From Trichoplax adhaerens (lineage: Eukaryota > Placozoa > Uniplacotomia > Trichoplacea > Trichoplacidae): a stretch of DNA of 64,000 nt. The translations under genes and the position numbers were made by a program. The DNA lies in assembly GCF_000150275.1 (NCBI RefSeq), contig NW_002060949.1:3866499-3930498 (forward strand), read 5' to 3'. Positions 1-10,953 of the stretch are shown piece by piece (position 1 is the stretch's first letter; each line of letters starts with the position of its first letter). The notes beneath the pieces are model-generated. The model saw only the letters and a program-made list of their open reading frames with translations. It was not told the origin of the DNA and made no database searches.

Positions 1-2992
1 TGAAAGTGTCGACTACATAGATTATACAATATCTATCGTTAATAATCTTTTCTATCTCACATGCAATAAGAATAATTGTACATACTGCGTTGTAAACTTA
101 TTATAATAAAAGGTATATAATGCAGTGCAATAGTATTTATCTTCACAATATATTAGTTTTAAAGAGATTCGTATTTCAATATCTCATGTTGGTGAGCGTA
201 TTGACCATTATGAAAGGAATGTATTTGCAGTCAAACATACTGTAGTATTTTTATATTTGAGTCACTAATAGAACTTTAAAATATAGAATTTTAGCTACTG
301 AAACTTCACTGAAGTTGTTATTGTTTATCCATGCCAATTATGATTTAATCTTATTTAATTTGTTGGTTATAGGCTGCTTGAACATTAGTTGTCTAATATT
401 CTTGAGTACAATTTAAATTAATTCGATGACATTTATATTTAAAGGTAAAACATCTTTGTATAAATATACTAGAATTAAAAGTATTAATATCGCTGCAAGT
501 TTACAGGATAAGATAAACCAAATAATTTTATGAAGCATTTGGCATAGAATTTTGTCTAAGTTGTTGCATTGTTGACATTTCAATCGATGGTATATATAAA
601 GATATACTAAAAGCTTGCATTTTAATTTAGCCTAACCTGTAATTGTTACCGGTACCCAGCTGAGTTAAATTTCTACTTTATCTGCCTATTGAACTCTTGC
701 AGCATTATTTGCTATCGGTTAGTCAGTGTTAGACCGAATGCATTGGCGACTTAACTAAACCTTGTAGTCAAAATACCAATATCAACGAGGAGTTTTAAAA
801 ACGATAGCTAATACTGTACAAGATACCGTCGAACTGCAAATGTAAAATTCAAATACCGATTTTGCTAGTGTAAAGCTAGTTGAAAATAAATCAGTATGGA
901 ATTATTCATAGAATACAGTAGCTGTAGGATCAAATTCGTTAGCAATCTATTTTTATGCTTTGATTTGAGTGTCAATACAACACACTAACTGCTGATTTCA
1001 TCACATTTAGGCAGTATAATGATAGGTTGACGAATATGATGATCCAGAACTTATAGTTATAGTTTTAGTCAACTGCAGAGTTATGCTGAGGCTTCCTTTG
1101 TGCATTCCAATCATAGGGTAAAAAAGGCGATATATTCTTTACTTAATGCATAATGCTGTAGTTTTTCTTAATTCAAGATCTTGTTTGAAATGTTAGCAAT
1201 TCCATTGGCTATCAAGAGGTAGTAAAATAATATAGAAATCATTATAACTCTGATGGTCTAAACAATACTTGAATATATACGGGATTACGTATCGAGTCGT
1301 TAATTCTGATCGATTTTAAATTGTTAAAGAATTTATGTTTTATTTGTTTTAAACTAAAGTTAGTTAGCAACGGATTTAAACCATGCATGAATATCGCGAA
1401 TATCAAATATGTTTGTTAATTTAGTGAATGGTGCTAGGTACGAATTTAATCAATTCTACAGTATAGTATAGTACTGCTGTTCCCAGGTATGGATTCATGC
1501 TCATCAGGCTTATAACCGTCTTAAATTCTTCATTCACAAAGATAGAAACTAGTTAATATAAATGAGAATACTGTATTAGAACTCGATTAAGAACAGTAAT
1601 CATATCCTGGTTTCAATCAAAAAAGAGGAATTTACTTACAGAAATATAAAAATAAAGAATTTTAAATTTAGTCAGTAAAAAATAATTGATAGACCAATAG
1701 GATCCCGAACAATATTTAGACTAGGTTTAGAATAATAAACGCACTTTTCTTTTTATATTTGTCAATAATTCTGTTTTTGTAAGTCTTATGGGAGAACTCG
1801 ATGTAGAATACTATATATTATCATGACTTTAAGTTACAAATGCACGGTGCAAGGTTTTATGAAATTTAAAAGCCAGTCCCAAAGTACGATTTACTTTTCA
1901 AAAAGTATATTATCGTTTATTTATGAAAGAAAAAATCAAGTTATTCTATAATATTCAAATTATAAATTAGCAAATTCTAAAATGTTAGGTAGTCCCAGGA
2001 TATAGCGATACCGATATAACCTAATTTTAAAATGCAAATATTCTAGTGCTTAATCATCATTTATCAAATTTAGGTTGTATTCTAGAATACCAAATTAGCT
2101 ACAATCACTACTTAGCCATATGACTGGTGTAGAATGATTAACCTTTGAGAAATCAAAGGTGTAACCTTTTTCTTCAAATTCAGTAGACTACTAGACTATC
2201 GTAATGTTTGATCTCCGGAATAAATTTCAATATCGTAGGTTAGTGTTACATTATAATTTCTAGAAAATTTTCTCGTACAATAAATTCTGATGGAAACGAT
2301 AATAAATAATTATACGTAGCAATATGTTTTAATTTCATGTATACTAAAGTGGCTGCTTCTACCACGGATTTCTAGATATACCGTACCATCTAATGCATCT
2401 AGTAGTCCATACTTCTAGTGTTCCACTTTGTGCATTTTCCAAGTTTTCCTCGGCGTCTAACATAATCTAACTATCGAAAGGTCACATATGGCGCTACATA
2501 TTTGCATGGACGGGTATTGGTAGTAGACCATAGCAAACATATAAATACCAGATTTGATTCTGTTTAGTAAAACTATTAATCATGCAGTGCAAAGTTTAAA
2601 AGTATTGTTACTAACTAAAGACATAGAGTAGTAACTAAAATGTTGCAACTTCCAGTTTGTCTCACCAAATCGTGGAATAGTTGTCAGTGCAGCATTGATT
2701 ATCATAACAATCTGAGCAAAGATAATATGGTTCATAGTCGGCGGGCTCCATTGAAGATGATGTTAATTAGGTCCTTTCCTATGATATAAATAGAACAGAG
2801 TAATAGTGCACTCTATTTTAAAAATATTAGGTCATACTTGGATCTCTAGAATAACTACAATTTAATTAAGCAGTTTTAGAACTTCTATTAAACTAAAAGC
2901 AATCTGCCATTACTATCATTTTTGGCATTAATTAGTAACAGAAAGTAGCAAAGGCTTTACATAGAATTATATACCATTTCTAAAACTTTATC
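1..2992. other. Intergenic stretch, no gene seen
   Basis: AT-rich sequence with stops in every frame. I see no exon-like segment with matching splice sites, no RNA gene and no strong repeat. Confidence 0.6.
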
Positions 2993-5900
2993 ATGTCTTC
3001 ATCGCAAAAATCGTCAACTTACCCTTCGATAAGAAAAGGTAATCGTCCGAAAAGGAGTACAGTATGGCAATATTTTACATACGATGCTAATACTAAAAGA
3101 AGTATATGCCAAGTGATGGTCAAGAATCGAGCTAGCCGGAAATCGGGGACTACTAGTCCTTCTTCTCATATGTGCGAACATAAAATAAAAGGTTAGTCAA
3201 GTACATAGAGTCTATCTTACCATACAAACTACGGCTTCCGCAGAGAAAACAATTCTTTACTAGTAAAGTAGGTAAGCATCAATGTAAATGTCAATTAGTA
3301 AGCTTAGAAGTATAGTAGTACAGTATAAAGGAATTGAAAGCAAGATCACAAAGTTATAACTATAACCAAATAACCTTATACTTATGATATATATATATAT
3401 ATTGCTGTCAATAACCACTTTTAAGATACGACCAAAATCTGGCTACATCTATCGAAATATCACCTTTGCAACTATCTAGCAATCATCTTGAATATGTACT
3501 GCTGCAGACAGGATTAGAGTGTTCGCAAAGTGTATCCCCGTAGTTGGGAAAGTTAGGCTTTTAGCCTTATTAAGTAGTATCAACAAAATTGGAGCATGTT
3601 TCATCTATGACCTATGAATATTCTAGTAGGCAGCTTGAACTTTCAAGTTCTATTGTAGTAGTTGCAATAAATAAATTAAATAATTCGTTCTGGTCTGTGT
3701 GTCTTCATGATAAATAAGTTTGCAATGAGAGAAATGCACAGAGAAAGACCTTCAACAGTTTATGGATATCATTAGCTCAGTTTCATCTTCTATTAAACTT
3801 GATATTACGAATACTGCATACTGTAATACAAGGTTCAGGAAAGTTTTTTATTGCTGAGGCTCATCATATTAATAGACAGCAGATTCATACACGAATAGAA
3901 ATGCCGCGGAAAAAAATGAAAAATAAATAGTACAATTTTTAATTACATATAGTTTAGGCAAAAAATGAAAGCATTACTTTTAATTGCTGTTGTCTATTGG
4001 ATCCCACCGATTGCCGCCGAAAAAAACGAAAAAGAAATAGTACAATTTTTAATTACATATAGTTTAGGCAAAAAATGAAAGCATTACTTTTAATTGCTGT
4101 TGTCTATTGGATATTAAGAAATGATGCAGTGAAATTATCAAAGTCTTGATTCGGTTCGGGTTGAAGTTTGCATCAACTTTAAATTTTTTTAGGTAAATTC
4201 CCTACCAATTTAAAACAGCATTTGAAGGCCTATCATGAAGCGGAATATGATGATGTTGTATCGAGAGAAGGACACTTTGGTTCGAGCTCGGCGCCAATTA
4301 TCTCTAAGCGTCCTAAAATCAAAGCAATTGCTAGTAAGAAAGAAGCCCAAAGACGAAAATCCGTATTGCCCTGTTTAAATAGTGTAGATCAAGACGCTCA
4401 TCGACATCATGTTATTAACGAAAAGTTAGCAATTTTTATTGGTTGCTCCAATTTTGGCACTAACGTTATAGGAGACGCTCTTTTCCGATCGCTATTGCAG
4501 ACCATCGACAAAACATATCGCATTCCTAATGAGATTCAACTTATTGAGCAAATTGAGCAACTTATTACACAAATGAGACTGAACATAGCAAAGCAAATGT
4601 CAGCAGCGAAGAAAGTTCATTTTAGTATCAATACTCGGGTTAAAAGAGGAATGGCATCGCATTACTTGATTATCATTGCTCATTTCTTTTCTTGGCTGGA
4701 TCGCCGTTGTCATCAAGCTGTGCTTGCAGTTAAATCATTTCCGAATTCTTGCAGCGCAGCTTCCTTTAGAGATGTGATAGAGTCTGTTTTTGAAGATTGG
4801 GGTATAAATCAAGAGAAAATAGGAGTACTGCTGACGGATAGTAACCGTAGTATTAGCAAGGCCATTGGCGAGAATGGTAAAAATTCAAAGATGAGAGAAA
4901 TGGCAGATTCCGCTGAAAGATATAGAGGTAAGGAGATGGATGACCTCCAACTTCGTATCAACACATTAGGCCATGATGAAGATAATCGCACTGATGATTT
5001 AAGGTTGGATCTGATGGCCAATGGTCATGGGAAACATTTGAATTGTTTCGCTGATACTCTTCAGCTTGCCATTTTAAAATTTACCACTGATCAATTCGTT
5101 CAACAATTATTAGAACAAGTATACGATTTAGTGAAGAGAGTCAATCGGTCGTCCAAAGCCGCAGATCAGCTATTTTCTCCAATCAATAAAAAGCTAGCAG
5201 AGAATTGCCCAACAAGATGGATCTCGACTTATTACTTGATACAGCATCTTTTGGAAATTAAGACACCGTTTAACTTAGTTTTAGAGAATTTAGGATGGAA
5301 TACGTTAACGCCTCACTGCTGGAAAATGTTGGAAAATATTCGAGCTCTACTGCAGCCCTTTGTACAACATATAGCTACCCTAATCGATCGAAAAGATAAT
5401 CCAACCATTTCATGTATTCTACCCATTATTATGGAACTGGATTTGCATTTAGAAGCCATGAAAGAGGTAGCGGAAATAGCCAATGTATCAAGTATCTTGC
5501 AGTTAGAGTTAAAGCATAAATTTTCAAAATGGATTGATTGCAATAATTATAATTATGAACCTATCTTTGCCGTGTCGACGCTGCTCGATCCTCGCTATAA
5601 ATTTGTCCTAAATCCCAATCAAATTCAAGTTGCTTCGCAACAAATCGTCAAATACATGAAAGTAAAAGATGATGGCAGTAGCAATTCCGATGAAATGATG
5701 GCCACTTCTCCAACGGATAAAGAGGTGGCCGATATCGAATTACCAAGCAAACGATTTCATCACCTATCTAAAATACTACAAGAAAGACTGTCTGAAACTG
5801 CTAAGCGAGCATCATCAGCCCAATGTGAGGTAGACAAGTATACACAAGATTGCCATTCCATGATAACCCTGGATGATCCATTTCATTTTTGGATTTCAAG

Positions 5901-6084
5901 TAAATATTCACAATTATCATCCATTGCTGTGGATATTTTATCTATTCCTGCCGCTTTGGCCAATATTGAGACATCTTTTATCGCAATGGTGGAATTAATG
6001 AATGAAACTCATCACAAGGAAGTCATTTTGGATCAGGAATGTCGCATTCTTCTACGAGAAAATCAACAGTATTTTGTCCATTGA
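2993..6084 (+). CDS. BED zinc finger / hAT-family transposase-derived protein (2 exons)
   Basis: Exon 1 is 2993-3191 and exon 2 is 4193-6084. The donor (g|gttagt) and acceptor (ttttttag|gt) rebuild a Gly codon and keep the frame, giving about 696 aa. Joining them completes a BED finger: W and F near residues 25-28, Cys in SICQV, a second Cys in MCEH, then TNLKQHLKAYH with the two His. Next comes an hAT RNase-H-like core with LTDSNRS (second catalytic Asp, about residue 282) and CPTRWIS (hAT TRW motif), and a C-terminal hAT dimerisation region (LSIPAALANIETSF). hAT proteins cut and paste DNA and BED binds it. The first catalytic Asp, expected in a D-x-W motif before the YL..I.AHF strand, is replaced (SINTRV, about 211-216), and the usual ER of the C-terminal motif is ET. 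The frame is nevertheless open throughout. It is either an immobile relic or a domesticated ZBED-like gene. No terminal inverted repeats were identified. Confidence 0.9.
3903..4111 (+). repeat. Two-copy tandem duplication, 110-bp period, in the hAT gene intron
   Basis: Copies start at 3903 and 4013 (GCCGC[G/C]GAAAAAAA...) and are almost identical through the shared segment that ends in GTTGTCTATTGGAT. The near identity implies a recent duplication. Confidence 0.85.
3965..4078 (+). CDS. Candidate 37-aa secreted, amidated peptide (small ORF, unproven)
   Basis: ATG at 3965, stop TGA at 4076-4078. The first 18 or so residues form a hydrophobic leader (MKALLLIAVVYWIPPIAA) with small residues at a plausible signal-peptidase site. 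A charged stretch (EKNEKE) and a hydrophobic stretch follow, and the product ends ...YSLGKK-stop. Gly-Lys-Lys at the end of a precursor is the classic signal for dibasic trimming and C-terminal amidation, so the arrangement resembles a neuropeptide or small secreted peptide precursor. The ORF spans the junction of the 110-bp duplication: a second ATG at 4075 overlaps its stop and restarts the same leader but diverges after 12 codons, and the matching tail in the upstream copy is interrupted by TAA. It lies inside the hAT intron on the same strand. It could be a chance ORF; no homologue is recognised. Confidence 0.28.
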   Translation: MKALLLIAVVYWIPPIAAEKNEKEIVQFLITYSLGKK

Positions 6085-6542
6085 TATTTTTTTAGCTATT
6101 TTTCATTTCTACTGATAATAACGAAGTAGTCTCGTTTCTACCATAATTGTAGTTGCAAGATGACTTCAAGTTGTGGTAATCTTCTAGTGTCTGATATACT
6201 TTAAACTCTATTCCGTTCAAATAATTTCAATTCATGATAGCCTTCAGCAACCATTTCTAGCCATAGCATTCTCACAGTACACCATAGCTCTGTCGTGAGA
6301 AAGTTGCTTAATTTAATATCACTTTTACTCTTTTAAATTCATTTTTGGGGGGAGCCAATATACTAACTTGTACTAAAATCGGCTTAACTTTATTATATGA
6401 AGTGGTTTAACCTGTGGATGCTCTACATAGAAGTAGAGCAGATCTATTCCATTGATCGAAGCATGATTGATGATGTTGTTATGTACTAGTAGTAGCAATA
6501 CATGATGGCAAGCGGAAAGTTTGCGCACCAGATTTAACAACA
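6085..6542. other. 3' flank of the hAT gene, no gene seen
   Basis: No coding segment or RNA is apparent. A G-run (GGGGGG near 6348) and a short inverted repeat around a CTACATAGAAGTAG core (6422-6436) are the only notable features. Confidence 0.45.
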
Positions 6543-6845
6543 TTCTAATTACGGTGTTGTATATGCTAGTGTGATGGCTAATTTGATCTTTATATTGATT
6601 TCAAAATTATGAAATAGAATTACAGCATCAATTACTCCTATGTCCATCATGGATCTATCAGGGTTAGCCATGAATGTGCTACTAAGGATTAACTTCTAAT
6701 TACGGTGTTGTATATGCTAGTGTGATGGCTCATTTGATTGTTATATTGATTTCCAAATTATGAAATAGAATCACAGCATCAATTACTCCTATATCCATCA
6801 TGGATCTATCAGGGTTAGCCATGAATGTGCTACTAAGGATTAACT
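6543..6845. repeat. Two-copy tandem duplication, 151-bp period
   Basis: Copies start at 6543 and 6694 with TTCTAATTACGGTGTTGTAT and end in CTACTAAGGATTAACTT. They differ at only a few positions, so the duplication is young. Confidence 0.88.
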
Positions 6846-7140
6846 TAATTCATCCTATTGCCAAGGGAGTTTGACGATAGGATTTTTTGTTGTAAGTACC
6901 GAAGGAATAAAAAAAAATCCTTTCTATTAATTAAAATAACTCATACAAGGACATTTGTTATTTTCTTACTCCATGCAAGGATAACTATATACCGCCTAAG
7001 GCAAGCTTTGACATTGCGTGGAAGTAGTTGAATGTATGTGATCAGACTTGGAACGATTAAACTGTATCTAATCTTAATTTAAGGTCTATCAATTCTTCTG
7101 AAATTAATAGGTATTAATGAATTATCAGTTATTGCATGAT

Positions 7141-7491
7141 TGAGGGAGTAATGGTTCTTTCGCAATGAAAGTCTTTTCCTACCTACAAAATCAACCTGTA
7201 TTAATGATCAAATATGGAATAACTGAGGGAGTAATTATTCTTTCAAAATGAAAGAATAATTAAAGTCTAATGATCTAATATGGAATGACTGAGGGAGTAA
7301 TTATTCTTTCGAAATGAAAGTCTTTTCCTACCTACAAAATCAACCTGAAATAATGATCTAATATGGAATGGTTGAGGGAGTAATTATTCTTTCGAAATGA
7401 AAGTCTTTTCCTACCTACAAAATCAATCTGAAATAATGATCTAATATGGAATGACTGAGGGAGTAATTATTCTTTCGAAATGAAAGTCTTT
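7141..7491. repeat. Five-copy tandem repeat, about 82 bp
   Basis: Units starting TGAGGGAGTAAT occur at 7141, 7224, 7290, 7373 and 7456, spaced 83, 66, 83 and 83 bp; the second unit is internally deleted. Each carries the inverted repeat ATTCTTTCGAAATGAAAG. The last unit breaks off after AAAGTCTTT. Confidence 0.88.
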
Positions 7492-8540
7492 TTGGGGGAA
7501 TTTTCAGCTTTGTCCTTGATTTCGATAGTTCCAACAGTATTGTCGATAGATTTTAGTGATTCTCAATTATCGAATGATGGAGGGTATAAAATTACCTTGT
7601 ACTACGAGTACGTTGATAGTTATTATTAGTTATTGGGTGATTGAGGGCAATCATTCTTTCGAGACTTTTTATTCTGCAAAGTGTTTCTATCGATCAAATC
7701 GCCCTGCATCCTCAGTTATAGGATGATTTAGGCTAATCCTTGTTTGGAAATGAAAGCCTTTTCCCTCTTTGCTGCAAAGTGAAGAAGACGAATGCATTCG
7801 TTCTTTAGCAATTGACTAAGGCACTGTTTTATGACTATAGCGATCGTTTACAGTAGAGCAAGCAAGAGGACACTTACCATTTCTCTTTACTAGCTTGTAA
7901 TACAAAGTAATTTCATCTATCTTGGAAGGACAAAAATATAGCGAGAAGTACAGTAGATGAGGAGTTTAATTGCAAATTTTAGATTTTCAGAGTACCTGGT
8001 GATTGCTCAAGTTCCAACACAAATCATCCTGCTAGGATGATAGGGGGAGGTCTGACAATGAGGATTCTACCTTACTCGTATGCCAACTATTTGGCCATTT
8101 TGTAAATTGGATTCAATGAACCATGGAAATATCTTGCACGATTTAGGGATAGGATAGCTAGACTATCATGCATGGCATGCCATCCTTCAGTTGAGCAATG
8201 AGCTATGACTGGATGTGGCTGGAGCAAGTATTGCAAATGGAGATATTTTACTGTCAGTGATGACTTTCGTTTCAACGTAAAATTACTTCTTGCACATAAG
8301 TCAGTCCGATATTACAGTTCAGCATTTTCACTGTCTCTACTTTGGAAAAATGCTAAGGTCAGATGCTAGATGTATTTGCAGCATCATCGCCATGATAGAT
8401 TGGCCATTAAAAGCGCCTTTAAAACCTATAAGCAGGGGGTCCTGGTCCTCGTGCAAGTAGCTCGAATTCGAGATGAATTTATCGCTACAGCTTGCTAAAT
8501 GAACGATGCCTATGGAGATTTTGGACGCTAAATTGAAGAA
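7492..8540. other. Non-genic stretch
   Basis: A decayed relative of the preceding repeat appears at about 7640-7760 (TGAGGGCAATCATTCTTTCG and AATGAAAGCCTTTTCC). No gene or RNA could be supported in the rest. Confidence 0.45.
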
Positions 8541-9116
8541 GTGATGATAGAACCTCTTCTCTTCTACAGTAGAACTGCTCTTGCCTTGTCAATAATGGCA
8601 CAGGCCAGGGGTACAATTTGCAGATTGCTATTCAATCCATCTACGAGGACAAGTTGGATATTCATCACACCTCTCGCATGCAATGGACCTCTTCTCTTCT
8701 ACAGTAGAACTGCTCTTGCCTTGTCAATAATGGCACAGGCCAGGGATACAATTTGCAGATTGCTATTCAATCCATCCACGAGGACAAGTTGGATATTCAT
8801 CACACCTCTCGCATGCAATGGACCTCTTCTCTTCTACAGTAGAACTGCTCTTGCCTTGTCAATAATGGCACAGGCCAGGGATACAATTTGCAGATTGCTA
8901 TTCAATCCATCCACGAGGACAAGTTGGGATATTTATCACACCAATTTGCAGATTGCCATTCAATCAATCCACGACGACAAGTTGAATATTTATCACACCT
9001 CGTGCACGCAATGGATTACTTGCCAACTTCTTTCTGATATCGACCATCAGAGCCGATTGGCCAAGTATCATTCAAACCGAGGTACCATCTTCGGTTCTTT
9101 TTATTGTAGACGGTAA
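8541..9116 (+). repeat. 135-bp tandem repeat, three copies plus a partial, open in one frame
   Basis: CCTCTTCTCTTCTACAGTAG recurs at 8553, 8688 and 8823, a period of 135 bp (45 codons). Because the period is a multiple of three, a 191-codon frame stays open across the array and would encode three 45-residue repeats. A partial, more diverged copy follows to about 9020. No known domain is recognised in the translation, and the open frame is explained by the period alone, so I treat it as repeat DNA rather than a gene. Confidence 0.85.
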
Positions 9117-9600
9117 ATTATCATGATTAGAAGGACCCTTCCAATAAAAAGTATCCATACTTGAACTCTTGTAATGACTAAAGAGAACTACAACAGCTGC
9201 ATCTTCAACTGGAGCTTGCAGTGCTGTAAATCAATACCGTCAAAAGGGTGCCAAAAAAGGGAGAGATACATTTTTTTAGTCACGCCATCCTATCCTCGAA
9301 ATGATAGGAAGTGGCTATAGAGAATTCTCCACTACGATCATTTAACCGTAGTCCCATCATGATCTACAGTCATAGGAATTGGGTGTAGAGAATGCGCCAT
9401 GACTATCTCCTAAAAAGTAATCCTAGAACAGGAATTGGCCGCACAGAATGTGCTCACTCTTAAATAGTTTTTCTCCATTCGTTGTTATGATAAGTTATTG
9501 TTAGTGACCGAAAGTAAAGGGGACTGCACAGCACGCTAATTAATTCATCGTATCGTCGACGAAGACCGACTACGGTTCTCAACATTGTGTCCAAGAAGAA
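9117..9600. other. Degenerate short repeats upstream of the helicase gene
   Basis: Three loosely similar units of about 60 bp containing ATAGGAA...GG..[TG]AGAGAAT occur near 9303, 9371 and 9430. No coding signal seen. Confidence 0.4.
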
Positions 9601-10330
9601 GAGAGATCAGCAGGATTTCAAGGGCAGGATCTTTTTTTTATTTTCTTCTTTTTTTTGCAGTACAGTAGTCGCTGATACTTGAATCAGTAAACGAATATTG
9701 CACTGCTGATCGTCGTCAACTAATCGAGCCAAGCGGCGGATTGCTATTTTTCAAAGTCATTGGAGCTGATCAAGAAGAGCAGAGAGGGAACGAAGGTTGG
9801 AGTAAAAGCGTAGTCGCTCTTTGCACTGGATATTGATGCTGCTGTCCTAGCAATAATCTCTTTTGATTGCCAATCCAAGACATTGAGAGATTGATCGTCA
9901 AAAAAGCTAACGAAGAAAGAGGCAACAAGCCCAAGGATTGATTGGTAGCATTGCAGACCATCTGAGCTAATTTGTACAACCAACTGCCCTGAGGAAAAAA
10001 GAGTTGAGACAAAGAAATGACAGCAATGTTTCTTTCTTCCGCGGTGATTGTAGGCCTCTGAAATAGATCTAGGACGTCTTCGATACTGACGGAAAGAAAG
10101 CGAACTTAGACAGCAAGAACAGTGTACAAGAAGAGAAAGCATTTTCTTTTTTTTCCTTTTGAGCGAGAGAGAGACACACAGTTACTAAACTGTTGTCGAC
10201 TTATTAAGCAATTGGACAACATTTTCTATCGTGGTCTAGTGGAATAGAGACAGACAGTGAAGAACATCGGCGGCCATTTCAGGAAGGGAAAGTACACTGT
10301 AATATTCATCATTCTGGGATATCAATACAG
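9601..10330 (+). promoter_or_regulatory. Probable promoter and non-coding 5' exon of the helicase gene
   Basis: This stretch is visibly richer in G and C than its surroundings. It ends in a good splice donor (AATACAG|GTAATG, intron from 10331). The acceptor TTACTTAACAG|CT at 10932 lies 21 bp before the helicase start codon, so an untranslated leader exon joined across a 602-bp intron fits well. The transcription start cannot be placed from sequence. A 132-codon minus-strand frame here (9744-10142) looks non-coding. Confidence 0.45.
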
Positions 10331-10953
10331 GTAATGTTGCTTGTGATCAAACAATCTTTCTTATTGATCCAAATTAATTCTGAACGGGTAATTAAAACAC
10401 AGTTAATCTATCTATAAAGCAATGTAATAGAAGTGCCTATTAAATACTCTAGAATACGATCTCTCTCTTTTTAACGTAAATTCTACTTGTTATCCCTGTC
10501 AAGTTACTCAACTATCTCGTTCACTGGTGAAGACTATTTCAAGTAGTAACTTTTGGGATATCAAGTATCAAGTTGTTGTAGGTAAAAGCAATTAATCGAA
10601 ACTCTGCACTTACTCGGACCCATGGACTTGGAGTAGTCCATATCGGACCATTTCTACTCCACGTGTCCAACTATCTGCAGTAAAATAACTCTGCCATAGT
10701 AAAGCTTCAGTTATTTTAAGTGGTTCTTTCCTTCCTATTTGAACTGCTAATTTATAAGTTAGCTCATACAAACATTGATATCAGCCAACATAGCGAGTAG
10801 AGTAAATCAGTAAATTATCCATTTGCCAACAGGACAGTCATTTATAACTCGCAAATAGACAGATCATTTACTGCTCCCAATCACCAGTCCAATTAATTAA
10901 TTATAATTGTGATTTATTTCGTTACTTAACAGCTAAAAATACAACCATTGACT

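Noticed and set aside
9744-10142. 132-codon minus-strand open frame
   Set aside because: Low-complexity, Ser/Phe/Leu-rich translation with no family resemblance. It lies in the GC-richer stretch that better fits the promoter and leader of the plus-strand helicase gene.
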